This document shows, piece by piece, positions 45,063 to 54,869 of a DNA stretch of 64,000 nt. Position numbers and translations under genes: made by a program. The stretch is from assembly GCF_015234355.1 (NCBI RefSeq), contig NZ_JADGMV010000003.1, positions 124,001 through 188,000 on the forward strand, in the 5' to 3' direction. Every line of letters starts with the position of its first letter. The stretch's first letter is position 1. The notes beneath the pieces are model-generated. The model was given only the letters and a program-made list of their open reading frames with translations. It had not been told where the DNA came from and ran no database searches. This stretch comes from Psychrobacter sp. NG25. Lineage in GTDB: Bacteria > Pseudomonadota > Gammaproteobacteria > Pseudomonadales > Moraxellaceae.

Positions 45063-45617
45063 ATGATTAAAGAGATTAAGCAAGACGGCGAAGCACGCAT
45101 GCAAAAAACGTTGGAAGCGCTGCAGAATACTTTCAGTAAAGTTCGTACAGGCCGTGCCCACCCAGGTATGTTGTCAGGTGTGATGGTCAGCTACTACGGT
45201 GCTGATACCGCCCTCAATCAAGTGGCGAGTGTAAACGTTGAAGACTCACGTACACTGCTTGTTCAGCCGTTTGACCGTACTATGGTACAAGCGATTGATA
45301 AAGCCATTCGTGAAGCAGATTTGGGTCTAAACCCAATGACTGCTGATGTGATTCGTGTACCGATGCCAGCATTGACGGAAGAAACACGTCGCGATATGCA
45401 AAAGCTTGCGCGTGGGGAAGCTGAGAACAGCCGAGTCTCTATCCGTAATATTCGCCGCGACATGATGAATGATATTAAAGACTTAGCAAAAGAAAAAGAA
45501 ATATCAGAAGATGACGAGCGCCGCGCCAGTGATGATATCCAAAAAATCACAGACAAATATATCGAAACCATCGATAAAAGTCTGACCAAAAAAGAAAGCG
45601 ATTTGATGGACGTCTAA
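45063..45617 (+). CDS. frr: Ribosome recycling factor
   Basis: Splits post-termination ribosomes together with EF-G. The text [33 protein letters not shown] and the C-terminal [20 protein letters not shown] are typical, and the 184-residue length is normal. Two adjacent ATG codons (45060, 45063) are possible; AAGGA at 45052-45056 is better spaced for the second. A terminator-like hairpin follows. Confidence 0.97.
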   Translation: MIKEIKQDGEARMQKTLEALQNTFSKVRTGRAHPGMLSGVMVSYYGADTALNQVASVNVEDSRTLLVQPFDRTMVQAIDKAIREADLGLNPMTADVIRVPMPALTEETRRDMQKLARGEAENSRVSIRNIRRDMMNDIKDLAKEKEISEDDERRASDDIQKITDKYIETIDKSLTKKESDLMDV

Positions 45618-45672
45618 ATACTGACTCCTCTGTCACTTATGGCACAGATTGATTCAGTTATTCCTCCCTATT

Positions 45673-45710
45673 AAGCAGCCAATGTGCCAACGCTATTGGC
45701 TGCTTATTAT
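45673..45710 (+). terminator. Hairpin after frr, probable terminator
   Basis: Perfect 11-base stem AAGCAGCCAAT (45673-45683) and its complement (45695-45705), with a weak tail ATTATT. It suggests that uppS begins a new transcription unit or that read-through is partial. Confidence 0.6.
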
Positions 45711-45833
45711 TGCGTGAGTGCTAAGCGCCTGATGACTGCATTATGATAAATTTATGAATTATTTGTCTGATGCTTTTTAATCGCCCTCGTACACGTTATC
45801 ATTATCTTACCTCAACAATAAGCAAGCTCGCCT

Positions 45834-46592
45834 ATGTCCACTTCAGCCGTTTTGGCTCCTACTATTCTTCCTCGTCATATCGCTATAATTATGGATGGTA
45901 ACAATCGCTATGGCAAAGCCAATGATTTAGGAAAAGGCCAAGGGCATGTCGCTGGCAAAGACGCGCTAGATCCCATCGTTGAGTATTGTGTGGATGCTGG
46001 TATCGAGGTGTTGACGGTATTTGCCTTTTCTAGTGAGAACTGGCAACGTCCGCCTAGTGAAGTGGCACTGCTGATGCAACTGTTGGCCTCGACCATTCAT
46101 GAGCAAATACCACGCATGTATGAGTACCGTATACGCTTACGTTTCATTGGCGATCGCAGTCAACTGAGTGCTGACTTACAAGCATTGATGGCAGATGCTG
46201 AAGCAAAAACGGCAGACTTTGAAGCCATGACACTGGTTATCGCTATCAGTTATGGTGGACAGTGGGATATTGCGAATGCTGCAAAACAGTTGGCGCAGCA
46301 AGTAGAGTCAGGACAGTTACGTGCTGATGATATCAATAAAGAGGTGCTCGGTGAGTATGTTCAGTTAGCAGACGAACCAGCCGTAGACATGTTAGTACGT
46401 ACGGGCGGTGAGTACCGAATATCCAATTTCGTATTGTGGCAATCAGCCTACGCCGAGTTATTCTTCACCCAAACATTATGGCCGAATTTTGCAGCAGATG
46501 AGTTGGCGACGATGGTAACAGAGTTTGCTCAACGTCAACGCCGTTTTGGTAAAACCAGTGAGCAGATAGTAATAGAGCAAGACAGTCGCTAA
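45834..46592 (+). CDS. uppS: Undecaprenyl diphosphate synthase
   Basis: Cis-prenyltransferase that makes the C55 lipid carrier for peptidoglycan and O-antigen. The substrate loop reads IAIIMDGNNRYGKAN, with Asn replacing the usual Gly of MDGNGRW. I recall the MDGNNR form from Acinetobacter, so it looks like a Moraxellaceae trait. FAFSSENWQRPPSEV and LVRTGGEYRISNFVLWQSAYAEL are the remaining signatures. Length 252 is normal. Confidence 0.95.
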   Translation: MSTSAVLAPTILPRHIAIIMDGNNRYGKANDLGKGQGHVAGKDALDPIVEYCVDAGIEVLTVFAFSSENWQRPPSEVALLMQLLASTIHEQIPRMYEYRIRLRFIGDRSQLSADLQALMADAEAKTADFEAMTLVIAISYGGQWDIANAAKQLAQQVESGQLRADDINKEVLGEYVQLADEPAVDMLVRTGGEYRISNFVLWQSAYAELFFTQTLWPNFAADELATMVTEFAQRQRRFGKTSEQIVIEQDSR

Positions 46593-46783
46593 AACAGTCA
46601 CCGTTTTAAGCATTTACTTAGTATTTTGCAAAGCCGTTATTGTATGAGTAGTTAATATTGGTTGTTTATGAAATAATAAACCGCTTCAAGGAGTGTTAAT
46701 TGCTATTAGCGGGCTATTGTAGATTAGCTGTTATAATGCACTTTTTGATCATGCGCTATTCATTATTATAAGGCTCAATAAGT

Positions 46784-47593
46784 ATGTGGCAACGAATTAA
46801 GACGGCAATTGTTCTCGTTATTATCGTTGGTATTGCAATGTTTGCGAGCCAAACCCCTGTTTTATTTGCACCGCTGTTAGCTATTGGCGTTATTATTGCG
46901 GCTCATGAATGGACTAAGCTGATGCCCAAATGGCGTCAACCAGTTGTATTTGTGCTATTAGTCTTGGTGCTGACGTTAGTCTCACTCATGCTTAAAGTGA
47001 CTTGGCTGTTTTGGTGGGTGGCGTCACTCGCTATATGGTTGATGGCGCTATCTTGGGTCAGAGTATTTCCAACGCAGACCAATTGGTACGGAAAAAAACT
47101 GGCGTTGATGGGTGCTGTTATATTGACTGCATCGATTACGTCTATGTTTTATCTGTGGCAACTGTCGGCATGGTGGTTGCTCTATGTATTCTTGTTGGTC
47201 TGGTGTGCAGACAGTGGCGCTTATTTTGTCGGTCGCAAGCTCGGTCGTCGCAAAATGGCACCGAATGTCTCTCCTAATAAGAGCATGGAAGGGCTGGCTG
47301 GCGGTTTGATCACAGGCCTGCTAGTGGTTATTGGGATTAGTGTCTTTAAACTACAATTGACTGGTGTGCCGTTAGTCGCATTTGTGGCATTATCAGCGAT
47401 AACGATCTTAGCATCGGTACTTGGTGATTTATTTGAGTCGATGCTCAAACGCCGTGCTGATGTCAAAGACTCAGGAACGATTCTTCCGGGTCATGGTGGC
47501 ATACTGGATCGTATCGATTCGCTATTGTCTGCCACACCAATATTTGCACTTGGTTTTTGGGCGATACAACAGTTTGGCTTGATCGTCGTATAA
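46784..47593 (+). CDS. cdsA: Phosphatidate cytidylyltransferase CdsA
   Basis: Integral membrane enzyme that makes CDP-diacylglycerol from phosphatidate and CTP, the precursor of all phospholipids, including the cardiolipin made by the synthase at 13.4 kb. There are about seven to eight hydrophobic helices over 269 residues. The family signature is KRRADVKDSGTILPGHGGIL with DRIDSLLSA following; WCADSGAYFVGRKLGRRK is the upstream metal-binding loop. Confidence 0.95.
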   Translation: MWQRIKTAIVLVIIVGIAMFASQTPVLFAPLLAIGVIIAAHEWTKLMPKWRQPVVFVLLVLVLTLVSLMLKVTWLFWWVASLAIWLMALSWVRVFPTQTNWYGKKLALMGAVILTASITSMFYLWQLSAWWLLYVFLLVWCADSGAYFVGRKLGRRKMAPNVSPNKSMEGLAGGLITGLLVVIGISVFKLQLTGVPLVAFVALSAITILASVLGDLFESMLKRRADVKDSGTILPGHGGILDRIDSLLSATPIFALGFWAIQQFGLIVV

Positions 47594-47669
47594 GGCATCA
47601 ACGTCAGAGTGGTCAAAAACCAGAGCGTTTATTTATTTTTATTTCTCACAGTATCCTTCATAGGCATCA

Positions 47670-48875
47670 ATGGTTATGACGCAACGCATCGCCGTACTAG
47701 GCGCAACAGGTTCGATTGGCGATAGTACGTTAGCAATCTTAGCAGCACAACCACAGTACACGGTCTATGCTTTGTCTGGCTACCACCGTTTAGACAAGTT
47801 GTTCGAACTTTGCAAACAGTTTTTACCGAAACGTGTCAGTGTACCGACAGCAGCCGTTGATGATTTTGCTCAGCGTCTTAGTGCAGCAGGTCTGGACATC
47901 GATGTCGTGGGCGGCGAACAAGGGCTGATAGATATTGCCGTTGACTCGCAAACTGATACCGTGGTCGCCGCGATTGTGGGTGCTGCAGGCCTGCCTTCTA
48001 CTTTAGCAGCCGCTCGTGCAGGCAAGCGTATTTTACTTGCTAACAAAGAAGCGCTGGTGATGGCAGGGCAGGTGATGATTAACGCTGTCAAAATGCACAA
48101 TGCCACTTTGCTACCGCTTGATTCAGAACACAATGCTATTTTTCAGTGCTTACCACTCGCTATTCAGCAAGACAATACCCAAATCCATCAGTCAGAACAT
48201 GGCGTGCGTAAGTTATGGTTGACCGCCTCTGGTGGGCCATTTTTGCAGCAGTCATTTGAGCAGATGCAACAGGCAAGCGTGGCTCAGGCAGTCAAACATC
48301 CAAACTGGTCAATGGGTCAAAAAATATCCGTCGACTCTGCAACGATGATGAATAAAGGATTGGAGTTGATAGAAGCTTGTCATTTATTTGATTTGACTGA
48401 AGATAGGATAAATGTGGTCATTCATCCACAAAGTATCATTCACTCAATGGTAGAATATAGCGACGGTAGCTTCTTAGCACAGCTAGGCAGTCCAGATATG
48501 AAAACGCCTATTGCGCATGCACTCAGCTATCCTAACCGGATTGAGAGTGGCTCGCAGCCATTGGATTTATATGCGCTCAGCGGATTAGAATTTATCAAGC
48601 CAGACTTGCAAAAATTCGCTTGTTTACGTCTGGCACGTCAAGCAATGAAAGCGGGTACGCAAGCGACTATTGTACTCAATGCTGCGAACGAAATTGCGGT
48701 TGCTGCTTTCTTGGATGGACAAATTCGTTTGACTGATATTGCGGATATCAATGAGCAAGCATTAAATGACATACAAGTACCGCCATTGACCGAAACAGCT
48801 GACATAGAAGATATATTAACGATTGATAAGATAGCACGCCATCTTACTGACAAACTTGTGGCAAAGTTGGATTAA
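47670..48875 (+). CDS. dxr: 1-deoxy-D-xylulose 5-phosphate reductoisomerase
   Basis: Second enzyme of the MEP isoprenoid pathway, supplying units for UppS upstream. The NADPH site is VLGATGSIGDSTL. The catalytic text LANKEALVMAG, LPLDSEHNAIFQ (metal), WLTASGGPFL and HPNWSMGQKISVDSATMMNK is complete. The starts ATG 47670 and 47676 are both possible. Length about 400 is normal. Confidence 0.96.
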   Translation: MVMTQRIAVLGATGSIGDSTLAILAAQPQYTVYALSGYHRLDKLFELCKQFLPKRVSVPTAAVDDFAQRLSAAGLDIDVVGGEQGLIDIAVDSQTDTVVAAIVGAAGLPSTLAAARAGKRILLANKEALVMAGQVMINAVKMHNATLLPLDSEHNAIFQCLPLAIQQDNTQIHQSEHGVRKLWLTASGGPFLQQSFEQMQQASVAQAVKHPNWSMGQKISVDSATMMNKGLELIEACHLFDLTEDRINVVIHPQSIIHSMVEYSDGSFLAQLGSPDMKTPIAHALSYPNRIESGSQPLDLYALSGLEFIKPDLQKFACLRLARQAMKAGTQATIVLNAANEIAVAAFLDGQIRLTDIADINEQALNDIQVPPLTETADIEDILTIDKIARHLTDKLVAKLD

Positions 48876-48984
48876 TCGCAATTAGTATAATCGCAGAAAA
48901 AGCTTTTAGTCAAAAGACGATTTATAGCAGACCCTAGCAAAGATGTTGATAAAAGATGCTAAGAAATCATACTGAGAAAAGATC

Positions 48985-50361
48985 ATGACGTTTTTATTAA
49001 CGCTCCTTGCAGCAATATTTGTCTTAGGTCCGCTTATTGCTTTGCATGAGTGGGGTCACTATATCGTGGCACGTATGTGCGGCGTTAAGGTGTTGACTTA
49101 CTCTATTGGTTTTGGGCCAAAGCTCTTTGGTTGGACCAGCAAAAAAAGTGGTATCGATTATCGAATCTCGGCATTGCCACTGGGTGGTTATGTCAAAATG
49201 CTCGACGAGCGTGAAGGTGAGGTGGCCAAAGATGAGCAACATTTGGCGTTTAATCATCAGCATCCGCTAAAGAAGATTGCGATTGCCGCTGCTGGCCCTA
49301 TCATGAATTTTGTTATTGCTATCGCGCTGTTTTGGGTACTGTTTATGACCCCATCAGAGCAGCTAGCGACTAAAATTGGTAGCGTATTGCCTGATACGCC
49401 TGCTGCTATGGCACAGCTACCCGTTGGTGGTAAGATTGTGGCGATTGATGGTCATGACGTGCAAACGTGGGAAGGTATCAACTATCGTTTGGCTGGACGT
49501 ATGGGCGAAACAGATGATGTGAGTATCACGGTGCAATCAGCTGTCCAAACTGATAACTCGACCAAAACGTATCAAGCGCCCGTGCAGCAATTTATGCAAG
49601 GCGCCGCACAAGGCAAAGATGCATTGACCAGCTTTGGCATGCTGCCGTGGCAACCAGATATTGCCCCGATAGTGGGTGATCTGAGTGCTGATGGTGCTGC
49701 CAGTCGGCAGGGGCTAAAAGTCGGTGATCGCATTACGGCTATCAATGATACAGAAATCAAAGACTGGATCAGTGCTACCCGTATCATCCGCGATAGTCCT
49801 GAAACGCTGCTTAATTTTACCGTCCTACGTGACGGAAAATCTGTGCAATTGCAGATTATGCCGCAAGGTAAAAAAGATAACTTAGGTAACGATTATGGCC
49901 AAATTGGTGCTATGGTGGTACAGTCTGAGATTGTGGTCCCTGATGCGTATAAAACCACAGTCGTCTATGGTCCTGGCGAGTCGTTAGTAAAGTCATTTGA
50001 GAAGACAGAACAGCTAGCAGTAATGACGGTTAGCTCAATGGGAAAAATGCTGTCGGGTATGATTGGATTGGATAATTTGTCAGGTCCTATCACGATTGCC
50101 AAAGTTGCCAAACAGAGTTTTGATATCAGTTGGCAGATGGTATTGTCCACTGCGGCTTTGATTAGCTTGAGTCTGGCGGTATTGAATCTTTTACCTATCC
50201 CTGTATTGGATGGTGGTCATATCGTCTATCATTTCATTGAACTGGTTCGCGGTAAGCCGCTTTCAGAAGGCGTGCAAATGGTCGGTCTAAATATCGGTTT
50301 ACTCTTGCTGGCAGGTTTCATGGTGTTAGCAATTGGTAATGATATCAGTCGGCTATTTTGA
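48985..50361 (+). CDS. rseP: Site-2 intramembrane protease RseP
   Basis: Membrane metalloprotease that cleaves anti-sigma-E and signal-peptide remnants. The zinc motif HEWGH lies at residues 21-25 in the first helix. Two PDZ domains follow (the first with GSVLPDTPAAMAQLPVGGKI, the second with GDLSADGAASRQGLKVGD), and NLLPIPVLDGGHIVYH provides the third zinc ligand. Length 458 is close to that of E. coli. It is directly upstream of bamA, whose folding load is linked to the sigma-E response in relatives. Confidence 0.95.
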   Translation: MTFLLTLLAAIFVLGPLIALHEWGHYIVARMCGVKVLTYSIGFGPKLFGWTSKKSGIDYRISALPLGGYVKMLDEREGEVAKDEQHLAFNHQHPLKKIAIAAAGPIMNFVIAIALFWVLFMTPSEQLATKIGSVLPDTPAAMAQLPVGGKIVAIDGHDVQTWEGINYRLAGRMGETDDVSITVQSAVQTDNSTKTYQAPVQQFMQGAAQGKDALTSFGMLPWQPDIAPIVGDLSADGAASRQGLKVGDRITAINDTEIKDWISATRIIRDSPETLLNFTVLRDGKSVQLQIMPQGKKDNLGNDYGQIGAMVVQSEIVVPDAYKTTVVYGPGESLVKSFEKTEQLAVMTVSSMGKMLSGMIGLDNLSGPITIAKVAKQSFDISWQMVLSTAALISLSLAVLNLLPIPVLDGGHIVYHFIELVRGKPLSEGVQMVGLNIGLLLLAGFMVLAIGNDISRLF

Positions 50362-50625
50362 TTAAATGATAGCTAATATAAATGATAAGGCATTATGTAC
50401 TAATGGCTTTACGCCTATCATAGACTGTTTGTTGCTATGATAGATGATAGTGCTTCATCTTATAGTCTCTGTACTAATCGTAATTTTTAGTTTATTTTGT
50501 GATGCATTTTATATAAAGTGTTCTGAGTCTCCCCCGTATGAGTTGAAAATTTCATATGCAATGGGCTAGACAATACGTGCTTTTTAACTTAACTTAAGCA
50601 AGTTTTTTATTGACGGATAGTGTTT

Positions 50626-53019
50626 ATGCGTACGCCTTTATTTATGAGCGCGGCAGGGTTGCCGTTAGTTGTAGCGATGATGAGTATGCCAGTACATGCT
50701 GCAGAGTTTGTAGTCACTGACATCGGTTTCAATGGTCTACAACGCCTAACCCCCGATAGCCTCTATCCGGTTCTGCCTATTTCGGTAGGAGACACGGTGA
50801 GTGATAGTAGCTTAGCAGCCAGCATTAAGGCGCTATATGCGACTGAAAATTTCGCTGACATTCAAAGCCGTGTCGAAGGTGGCCAGCTACGATTTGATGT
50901 CGTTGAGCGTCCAACCATTGCTGAGGTGACTTTTGAAGGAAATAAGCTTATTCCAAAAGAAGGGCTTGAGCAGGGACTGAAGAATGCTGGCTTAACTGCA
51001 GGTGATGTGCTTAAACAAGCCACACTACAGGGCGTCGCTAACGAGCTACAGCAGCAATACATTAGCCAAGGTTACTACAATAGTAATATTGAAGTGGATC
51101 AAGCGGTACTTGACGGCAATCGTGTCAAGTTAGAGGTACGCTTCATCGAAGGTGATCCTGCTAAAGTTGTTGATATTAATGTTATTGGTAATAAACACTT
51201 CAGCGATGAAGAAATCAAAGACGTATTTGCAGTAAAAGAATCGTCTTGGAAAAATCTGATCTCTAAATCTGACCGCTATGCTCAAGAGAAGCTAGCCGCT
51301 AGTTTAGAAAACCTAAAAGCGCTCTATCAAAATGATGGTTATGTGCGTTTTGCCGTAGACAATGCTGTGCTTAATATCAGTGAAGATAAAAACAGTATCT
51401 TTATTGAAGTGAGTCTTAATGAAGGTGAACAATATCAGTTTGGCGACGTTAATTTCTTAGGCAAGCCGACGTTTGATAACGATGAGCTAAAAGAGCTGGT
51501 TACTTTTGCCCCTAACGAAAAATACTCGCAAGCCAAGTTAGATGCGACTACCGCAGCACTTAAGAGTCGTTATGGTAATGAAGGTTACTATTTAGCGCAG
51601 GTCAGACCTGTGCCACGTATCAATGATGATACCAAAATGGTTGAGATTGATTACTTCATTGATCCTGCACGTCCTATTTATGTTCGTCGCATTAACTTTA
51701 CGGGCAACATTAAAACCCAAGATGAAGTGCTTCGCCGTGAAATGCGTCAGTTAGAAGGCACACTGTCTTCTAATGACAAGATTCAGCTGTCACGCACACG
51801 TTTGATGCGTACTGGTTTCTTTAAAAGTGTGACGGTCGATGTCAAGCCAGTACCTAATCAGCCAGACCAAGTTGATGTGAACTATGTGGTTGAAGAGCAG
51901 CCTTCTGGTAGCTCAACTATTGCCGCAGGTTATTCACAAAGCGGCGGTGTGACATTCCAGTTAGATTTGACGCAAAATAACTTTATGGGTACTGGTAACC
52001 GTGTAAAAGCCGCACTATCACGCTCAGAAACTGTTGACTCTTATAGCTTAGGATATACCGATCCGTACTTTACGGAAAATGGTGTTTCTCAGGGTCTGAG
52101 TGCTTATTATCGTAAGACCAAATATGATGATGATAATGTCAGTAACTATGTGACAGATTCCCTTGGTGCTACGCTTAATTATAGCTATCCAATTGACGAA
52201 ACCAAGCGAGTCAGTGCGGGTTTGAACGTTGATAATACGACCGTACGTGGCGGTAAATATCTTGGTATTTCCAATGTTCAAGAGCTGTTAGAAGATGGTG
52301 GCACGGCAACATATTATGATGATACAGATTTAAGCGATGCCAGTTTTAAAAATGACTATACGACTTATAATTTACTATTTGGTTGGGATTACAGCACGCT
52401 AGATCGCCCTGTGTTTCCAACGAAAGGTATGAGCCACGCAATTGATGCAACGATTGGCGTTGGTGATTCTAGCTACCAGAAATTAACCTATAGCGGTAAT
52501 GTTTATTATCCTATATATAAAGATGTTATCGCCCGCGGCTATACCAAACTTGGCTATGGTAATGATTTGCCATTCTATGAAAACTTCTATGCTGGTGGTT
52601 ATGGTTCGGTCCGTGGTTATGAGTCTTCTACGCTTGGCCCTAGGTCAGAAAACTATTATTATGCTGAGAATGGCATAGAAAGTGAGGGTGAAGAGGTCGG
52701 TGGTAATGCCTTGGCAACTTTCGGTGCCGAGCTGATTTTACCAATGCCATTTAAAGGCGATTGGGCAGATCAAGTACGTCCAGTACTGTTTGCTGAAGGT
52801 GGACAAGTCTTTGATACTACTGGTAAAGAAGATGAAACTTTTGAGGATACAGGTGTGTCTTTAATCACTCAAGATAATAGCTTACGCTATAGTGCGGGTG
52901 CGGGTATCACTTGGTATACCCCTATTGGACCTATCTCACTCAGTTATGCGATGCCTATCGGTGATAAAGAAGGCGATGAGACTGAAAAAGTTCAGTTCCA
53001 GATTGGTAGTACGTTCTAA
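50626..53019 (+). CDS. bamA: Outer membrane protein assembly factor BamA
   Basis: Central Omp85 component of the BAM complex. ATG at 50626 gives a signal peptide cleaved after PVHA. Five POTRA domains occupy about residues 25-420 (FVVTDIGFNGLQRL, then EVTFEGNKLIP, VVDINVIGNKHFSDEEI, FGDVNFLGKPTFD, YVRRINFTGNIKTQDEVL). A 16-strand barrel follows, with the lid-lock motif GSVRGYESSTLGP, and the protein ends in Phe (QIGSTF). Unlike many relatives there is no skp/ompH gene after it: lpxD starts 86 bases later. Confidence 0.96.
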   Translation: MRTPLFMSAAGLPLVVAMMSMPVHAAEFVVTDIGFNGLQRLTPDSLYPVLPISVGDTVSDSSLAASIKALYATENFADIQSRVEGGQLRFDVVERPTIAEVTFEGNKLIPKEGLEQGLKNAGLTAGDVLKQATLQGVANELQQQYISQGYYNSNIEVDQAVLDGNRVKLEVRFIEGDPAKVVDINVIGNKHFSDEEIKDVFAVKESSWKNLISKSDRYAQEKLAASLENLKALYQNDGYVRFAVDNAVLNISEDKNSIFIEVSLNEGEQYQFGDVNFLGKPTFDNDELKELVTFAPNEKYSQAKLDATTAALKSRYGNEGYYLAQVRPVPRINDDTKMVEIDYFIDPARPIYVRRINFTGNIKTQDEVLRREMRQLEGTLSSNDKIQLSRTRLMRTGFFKSVTVDVKPVPNQPDQVDVNYVVEEQPSGSSTIAAGYSQSGGVTFQLDLTQNNFMGTGNRVKAALSRSETVDSYSLGYTDPYFTENGVSQGLSAYYRKTKYDDDNVSNYVTDSLGATLNYSYPIDETKRVSAGLNVDNTTVRGGKYLGISNVQELLEDGGTATYYDDTDLSDASFKNDYTTYNLLFGWDYSTLDRPVFPTKGMSHAIDATIGVGDSSYQKLTYSGNVYYPIYKDVIARGYTKLGYGNDLPFYENFYAGGYGSVRGYESSTLGPRSENYYYAENGIESEGEEVGGNALATFGAELILPMPFKGDWADQVRPVLFAEGGQVFDTTGKEDETFEDTGVSLITQDNSLRYSAGAGITWYTPIGPISLSYAMPIGDKEGDETEKVQFQIGSTF

Positions 53020-53044
53020 CGCCATACCCGTTAGACAGTAATAG

Positions 53045-53074
53045 ATTGCCAAGATGATTTTTCAGCTTGGCAAT
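53045..53074. other. Hairpin between bamA and lpxD
   Basis: Perfect nine-base stem ATTGCCAAG (53045-53053) and CTTGGCAAT (53066-53074), with a 12-base T-rich loop and no T tract after it. It could slow or process the transcript; it is not a normal terminator. It sits 32 bases before the lpxD ATG. Confidence 0.55.
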
Positions 53075-53105
53075 TGCCTTATTCATAACAATATTAATAG
53101 TCACT

Positions 53106-54122
53106 ATGATAACGATAGAGCAAATTATCACTCGGGTTGAGCAGCGTCAGCTGGTTACCAACAAGACTGAAATTAACGCTGAACAATTACGTCAAGAGCT
53201 CGAAGGTGTGGGTAGTCTAACCACTGCTAATCATCAGCAGTTGAGTTTTTTGGCGGGTGCTCGATATGCTTCTAGTCTTGCTAGTAGTCAGGCAGGAGTA
53301 GTGCTAGTCACTGCAGAGTATAGTGATCAAGTACCGTCATCAGCGGTAGCGCTAGTGGTCGCAAGTCCGTATTTGGCTTATGCGAGTGCCAGTCAGCTAT
53401 TCAGTCGAGAACTACGGTCTAACGAGATTCATCCTAGTGCAGTGATTGCTGATAGTGCGATTATTGGTAATAATGTCAGCATCGGTCCTTTTTGTGTGAT
53501 CGGTGATCATGTGCACATTGGTGAGCGTAGTTCATTGGCTGCTCATGTGGTCGTCGAGGCAAATACTGCAATAGGCAATGATTGTATTATAAAATCACAC
53601 GTGGTTATTGGACATGATTGCATCATTGGTAATCATGTCAGATTGCATGCAGGTGTAAGCGTGGGCTCAGAAGGGTTTGGTTTTGCACCAACCACTGACC
53701 CTAGCACCACAGGCTGGGAGCGTATCGCTCAGCTAGGGCGTGTAATGATCGGTAACTATGTACGAATTGGTAGCCAGACCTGTATTGATCGCGGTGCCAT
53801 TGATGATACGGTTATCGGTGATCATGTGATTATTGATAATCTAGTGCAAGTTGCTCATAACGTGCATATCGGTGACGGTAGTGCGATTGCTGCCCAAACG
53901 GCTATCGCTGGTAGTACTCGAATAGGTAAGCGCTGCATCATTGGTGGTGCTGTTGGCATTACGGGTCATATTGAGATCACAGATGATGTGACTTTGTCTG
54001 GAATGACGATGGTAACTAAATCTATCAAAACTGCTGGTTCATACTCCTCTGGAACGGCTGCAATGCCGACGGCTAACTGGCGACGTGCTGCAGTACGTTT
54101 TCGTCAGCTTGGCCATGATTAG
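53106..54122 (+). CDS. lpxD: UDP-3-O-acylglucosamine N-acyltransferase LpxD
   Basis: Third enzyme of lipid A synthesis. An N-terminal uridine-binding domain (residues 1-105, ending SPYLAYASASQLF) precedes a left-handed beta-helix of hexapeptide repeats (IHPSAVIADSAIIGNNVSIG onward). The catalytic His lies in VQVAHNVHIGDG. ATG at 53106 is chosen because the longer frame from 53067 would start inside the intergenic hairpin; no clear ribosome site is visible, which may mean coupling to that structure. The neighbours fabZ and lpxA complete the lipid A block. Confidence 0.95.
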   Translation: MITIEQIITRVEQRQLVTNKTEINAEQLRQELEGVGSLTTANHQQLSFLAGARYASSLASSQAGVVLVTAEYSDQVPSSAVALVVASPYLAYASASQLFSRELRSNEIHPSAVIADSAIIGNNVSIGPFCVIGDHVHIGERSSLAAHVVVEANTAIGNDCIIKSHVVIGHDCIIGNHVRLHAGVSVGSEGFGFAPTTDPSTTGWERIAQLGRVMIGNYVRIGSQTCIDRGAIDDTVIGDHVIIDNLVQVAHNVHIGDGSAIAAQTAIAGSTRIGKRCIIGGAVGITGHIEITDDVTLSGMTMVTKSIKTAGSYSSGTAAMPTANWRRAAVRFRQLGHD

Positions 54123-54174
54123 CGCCACTACAAACAAATCATAAAGATTCAACACATAGCAAGGAAGCGCCATT

Positions 54175-54690
54175 ATGAGCAGCCAAGACGTAAATATTTT
54201 AAATGATGACAATATCAAAAGTTTAGATGAGCAAGGTCTTAAGTTACCATTAACTTATCATACGCTTAAGCATTATTTGCCACACCGTTATCCTTTTCTC
54301 TTGGTAGACAAAATTATTGATTGTATACCTGGAGAATGCATTACTGGCGTGAAGAACGTGACGATTAATGAAGAATTCTTTAATGGTCATTTTCCTGATG
54401 AGCCGATTATGCCAGGTGTATTAATGGTAGAGTGCATGGCTCAAGTTTCAGGTGTTCTTGGATTTATTAGTGCGGGGCTTACGGCAGAAGATGGTTATCT
54501 ATATCTGTTTGCAGGCGTAGACAAGGTTCGCTTTAAGCGCCGTGTTATCCCTGGTGATCAGCTAACTATTCGTGCCAAAACAGTCATGCAAAAGCGTGGC
54601 ATTTATAAGTTCGACTGTACCGTACATGTCGACGATGAGCTGGCAGCTAGCGCTCAAATAATGATTGCTCGTCAAGAGCAACAGCACTAA
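54175..54690 (+). CDS. fabZ: 3-hydroxyacyl-ACP dehydratase FabZ
   Basis: Hot-dog-fold dehydratase of fatty acid synthesis, placed between lpxD and lpxA as usual because it competes with them for hydroxyacyl-ACP. LPHRYPFLLVDKI and the active-site HFPDEPIMPGVLMVECMAQ (His and Glu) are intact. An N-terminal extension of about 25 residues precedes the core. CAAGGAAG precedes the ATG. Confidence 0.96.
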   Translation: MSSQDVNILNDDNIKSLDEQGLKLPLTYHTLKHYLPHRYPFLLVDKIIDCIPGECITGVKNVTINEEFFNGHFPDEPIMPGVLMVECMAQVSGVLGFISAGLTAEDGYLYLFAGVDKVRFKRRVIPGDQLTIRAKTVMQKRGIYKFDCTVHVDDELAASAQIMIARQEQQH

Positions 54691-54869
54691 TTGATAATGA
54701 TAGTGTCCATAGTAAGCGATAGCATCTAAATAGCTATGTTGAGATGGACAATCAGAATGACCATTGAATATTTTATATAATAGCAGAGCCAGTTTTAGCT
54801 TTTTAAACAACGCTAAATTGGCTGTATTTTTACCATTTACTTGCATCAGATGATACAAAGGCCCACATT

